Origin: Bacillota bacterium
Lineage (GTDB): Bacteria; Bacillota; Sulfobacillia; UBA3575; DUQP01
Length of the DNA stretch: 59,086 nucleotides
Direction: 5' to 3'
Assembly (NCBI GenBank): GCA_012837735.1
Contig: DUQP01000007.1
Location: 1-59,086 of the forward strand
The notes under the pieces are model-generated. The model worked only from the letters and a program-made list of their open reading frames with translations, was not told the DNA's origin and did no database searches. Below, one piece after another: positions 57,188-59,086 of this stretch (positions within the stretch are counted from its first letter, which is position 1; each line of letters begins with the position of its first letter). The translations under genes were made by a program, and so were the position numbers.

Positions 57188-59086
57188 ATGTCGGCACACG
57201 GTGTGTTTTTGGGAACAATCCGTCGTCTGGGCGGCTATAAAGAAATTCTAATACCGGCCATGGTGCTGACGGTCGTCTTGCTATTGATTGTGCCGGTTAG
57301 CTCCGGGCTGTTGGATGTGTTGTTTTTCATCAGCATCAGCATCAGCCTAGCGATTCTCCTCACAACCATGTTCGTGTCGCGTGCGCTGGAATTTTCCGTT
57401 TTCCCCTCTTTGCTGCTGGTTGTGACGCTGTATCGGCTCGCTTTGAACATTTCTTCCACGCGCCTGATCTTGACGCGGGCGGAGGCCGGCCGGGTGATCG
57501 ACACATTCGGCGGGTACGTGGTGCAGGGCAATTACATTGTGGGTTTTATCATTTTTTTGATTATCACGATCGTGCAATTTATTGTAATCACGAATGGGGC
57601 CGGACGAGTGGCGGAGGTGGCGGCCCGCTTTACATTGGATGCCATGCCGGGCAAGCAGATGAGCATCGATGCCGACCTGAATGCCGGGCTGGTGAGCGAA
57701 CAGGAGGCGCGCCGGCTCAGACAGGAGCTGCAGCGCGAGATGGATTTCCACGGTGCCATGGACGGGGCCAGCAAGTTCGTGCGCGGGGATGCGATCGCCG
57801 GTTTAGTAATTACCGCGATCAATGTTCTGGCCGGGTTGGCAATTGGCGTCTGGCAACTGGGGTTGCCCTTTGATGAGGCCCTGCAGACATATACCCGTCT
57901 GACGATTGGTGATGGCCTGGTCAGCCAGGTGCCGGCCTTGTTGGTTTCGACCGGCACCGGTATTCTGATCACGCGCGCCGGCACCGAGACCAGTTTCGCC
58001 AGCGCAGTGGTCGGGCAGCTGACCGGTTACCCGCGCATCGGGATGCTGGTGGCGGCGGCGCTGGCTTTAGTCGGAATGATGCCGGGCATGCCGCATTTTA
58101 CTTTCCTGATCCTGGCGGGCGGGGTTGGTTACGCCGCCTGGGTCCTGGGGCAGGAAAAAGAGCAGCAGGTCAAACAGACGGAGGGAATTACGCTACCGAA
58201 AACACGCCCTCCGGAAAATGTCTTGTCATATTTCGAAATCGATCCCCTGGAGGTGGAGATCGGCTACGGCCTAATCCCGTTGGCGGATGAAGGGCAGGGT
58301 GGGGATTTACTGAATCGGCTGGCGGCGGTGCGGCGGCAGTGTGCGGCGGAAATGGGGATTTATGTGCGGCCGATCCGGGTGCGGGACAATCTGCAGTTGG
58401 CACCGGGGGAATACAGCTTTAAGCTGCGCGGGTTGGCGGTGGCTGGCGGTGAGCTGCAGCCAGAGAAACTATTGGCCATGAACCCGGCCGGAGATGAGGC
58501 GCCTCCCGGGGGCATTCCCACCCAGGAGCCGGCCTTTGGGCTGCCGGCTTGGTGGGTGGAGGAAGACAGCCGCCCGCAGTTGGAGGTGGCTGGTTTCATG
58601 GTGGTGGACGCCCCGGCTGTGCTGGTGACGCATCTGACGGAGTTCATCAAAGAGCATGCCAGCGAATTGCTTGGCCGGCAAGAGGTGCATGAGCTTCTGG
58701 AGCAGGTGAAGGGGACGCAGCCGGCCTTAGTGGAGGAGCTGGTGCCAGATTTGCTCAGTGTCGGCGAGCTACAGAAAGTCTTGGGCCGCTTGTTGGCAGA
58801 GGGGGTGCCGATCCGGGATCTGGTGACAATCCTGGAGGCATTGGCGGACGCTGCTCGCAGTGGACGCGATCTGGACCACCTGACGGGCGCCGCCCGAGCA
58901 GCTTTGCGGCGCACGATCAGCCGCCAGTATGCCCGGGATGGCAAACTAATCGCGATAACGTTGCACCCGGCTCTGGAAGAACGTCTGGTGTCTGCTTTGG
59001 AGCCTACGTCGCAGGGTCTCTTCCCGGCTGTGGCACCGGAAATGGCGCAGGCCCTATTGCAAAAGCTGGCCGCCGCCCTGGAGCGG
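57188..59086 (+). CDS. flhA: Flagellar export gate protein FlhA (3' end cut)
   Basis: The first 633 residues are present and the frame is open at the window edge; about 50-60 residues are missing. Eight hydrophobic segments fill the N-terminal half, with the FHIPEP-family signature RFTLDAMPGKQMSIDADLNAG at about 140-160. The cytoplasmic domain binds chaperone-substrate complexes. ATG 57188 with AGGAGGGAG upstream, ten bases after flhB. Confidence 0.96.
   Translation, partial: MSAHGVFLGTIRRLGGYKEILIPAMVLTVVLLLIVPVSSGLLDVLFFISISISLAILLTTMFVSRALEFSVFPSLLLVVTLYRLALNISSTRLILTRAEAGRVIDTFGGYVVQGNYIVGFIIFLIITIVQFIVITNGAGRVAEVAARFTLDAMPGKQMSIDADLNAGLVSEQEARRLRQELQREMDFHGAMDGASKFVRGDAIAGLVITAINVLAGLAIGVWQLGLPFDEALQTYTRLTIGDGLVSQVPALLVSTGTGILITRAGTETSFASAVVGQLTGYPRIGMLVAAALALVGMMPGMPHFTFLILAGGVGYAAWVLGQEKEQQVKQTEGITLPKTRPPENVLSYFEIDPLEVEIGYGLIPLADEGQGGDLLNRLAAVRRQCAAEMGIYVRPIRVRDNLQLAPGEYSFKLRGLAVAGGELQPEKLLAMNPAGDEAPPGGIPTQEPAFGLPAWWVEEDSRPQLEVAGFMVVDAPAVLVTHLTEFIKEHASELLGRQEVHELLEQVKGTQPALVEELVPDLLSVGELQKVLGRLLAEGVPIRDLVTILEALADAARSGRDLDHLTGAARAALRRTISRQYARDGKLIAITLHPALEERLVSALEPTSQGLFPAVAPEMAQALLQKLAAALER

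Noticed and set aside
1-59086. Insertion sequences, prophage, tRNA or rRNA genes
   Set aside because: No transposase or integrase motifs, no paired terminal repeats with target duplications, and no cloverleaf or rRNA segments were seen.

Overview
The window is one stretch of a bacterial chromosome, most likely from a motile, moderately GC-rich, monoderm member of the Firmicutes (class Clostridia, Peptococcaceae-like). The grounds are a T-box leader, a NiaR/NiaX pair, strong Shine-Dalgarno sequences with many TTG and GTG starts, a FlaG/FliS/FliT-type late flagellar block, and a flagellar operon with no L- or P-ring genes. The genus cannot be fixed by reading alone. Both ends are cut inside genes: mltG on the left and flhA on the right.

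Left part (1-13.2 kb): the 3' part of mltG converges on a minus-strand pair, hisC and an M20 peptidase, controlled by a T-box leader with its own terminator. Upstream of these is a LarA-type racemase. A complete branched-chain amino-acid-type ABC importer (binding protein, two permeases, two ATPases) follows on the plus strand, then a lone half-size chromate transporter and a possible small RNA. A GNAT acetyltransferase and an unidentified permease lie on the minus strand.

Middle part (13.2-25.7 kb): gdh, a Nit-type amidase and a YwrD-like gamma-glutamyltransferase lie in a row and suggest glutamate/glutamyl metabolism. A Pro/Gly/Tyr-rich protein follows. A niacin module comes next: the ECF S component NiaX diverges from a nitrilase across a 22-bp palindrome that fits a NiaR operator, and niaR lies about 3.3 kb further on. 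Around it are a decayed PadR regulator, an unknown lipoprotein, an Fe/Mn superoxide dismutase-like protein, an HTH protein, ilvD and a patatin-like phospholipase.

Catabolic island (25.7-33.6 kb): a plus-strand operon encodes a ferredoxin-domain protein with an unusual cysteine motif, a Cys-rich protein of unknown function and a tripartite tricarboxylate transporter (tctC-tctB-tctA). It converges, with a 4-bp overlap, on a minus-strand operon of a PdxA2-type dehydrogenase and a CitA/CitB-type two-component system. Together these look like a regulated uptake and degradation system for an unidentified organic acid, and this is the best candidate for a new system in the window.

Right part (33.7-59.1 kb): after a secreted M1-type metallopeptidase comes a nearly complete flagellar region. 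A clear sigma-28 promoter drives flgM-flgN-flgK-flgL. Flagellin, fliD, fliS, a fliT-like gene, flaG and an AbrB-type regulator follow, then a terminator. The early operon runs flgB-flgC-fliE-fliF-fliG-fliH-fliI-fliJ-fliK-flgD-flgE-motA-motB-fliL-fliN-fliO-fliP-fliQ-fliR-flhB-flhA. Two oddities stand out: there is no fliM/fliY where they are expected, only a short single-SPOA protein, and FlhB has NPTQ in place of the usual NPTH.
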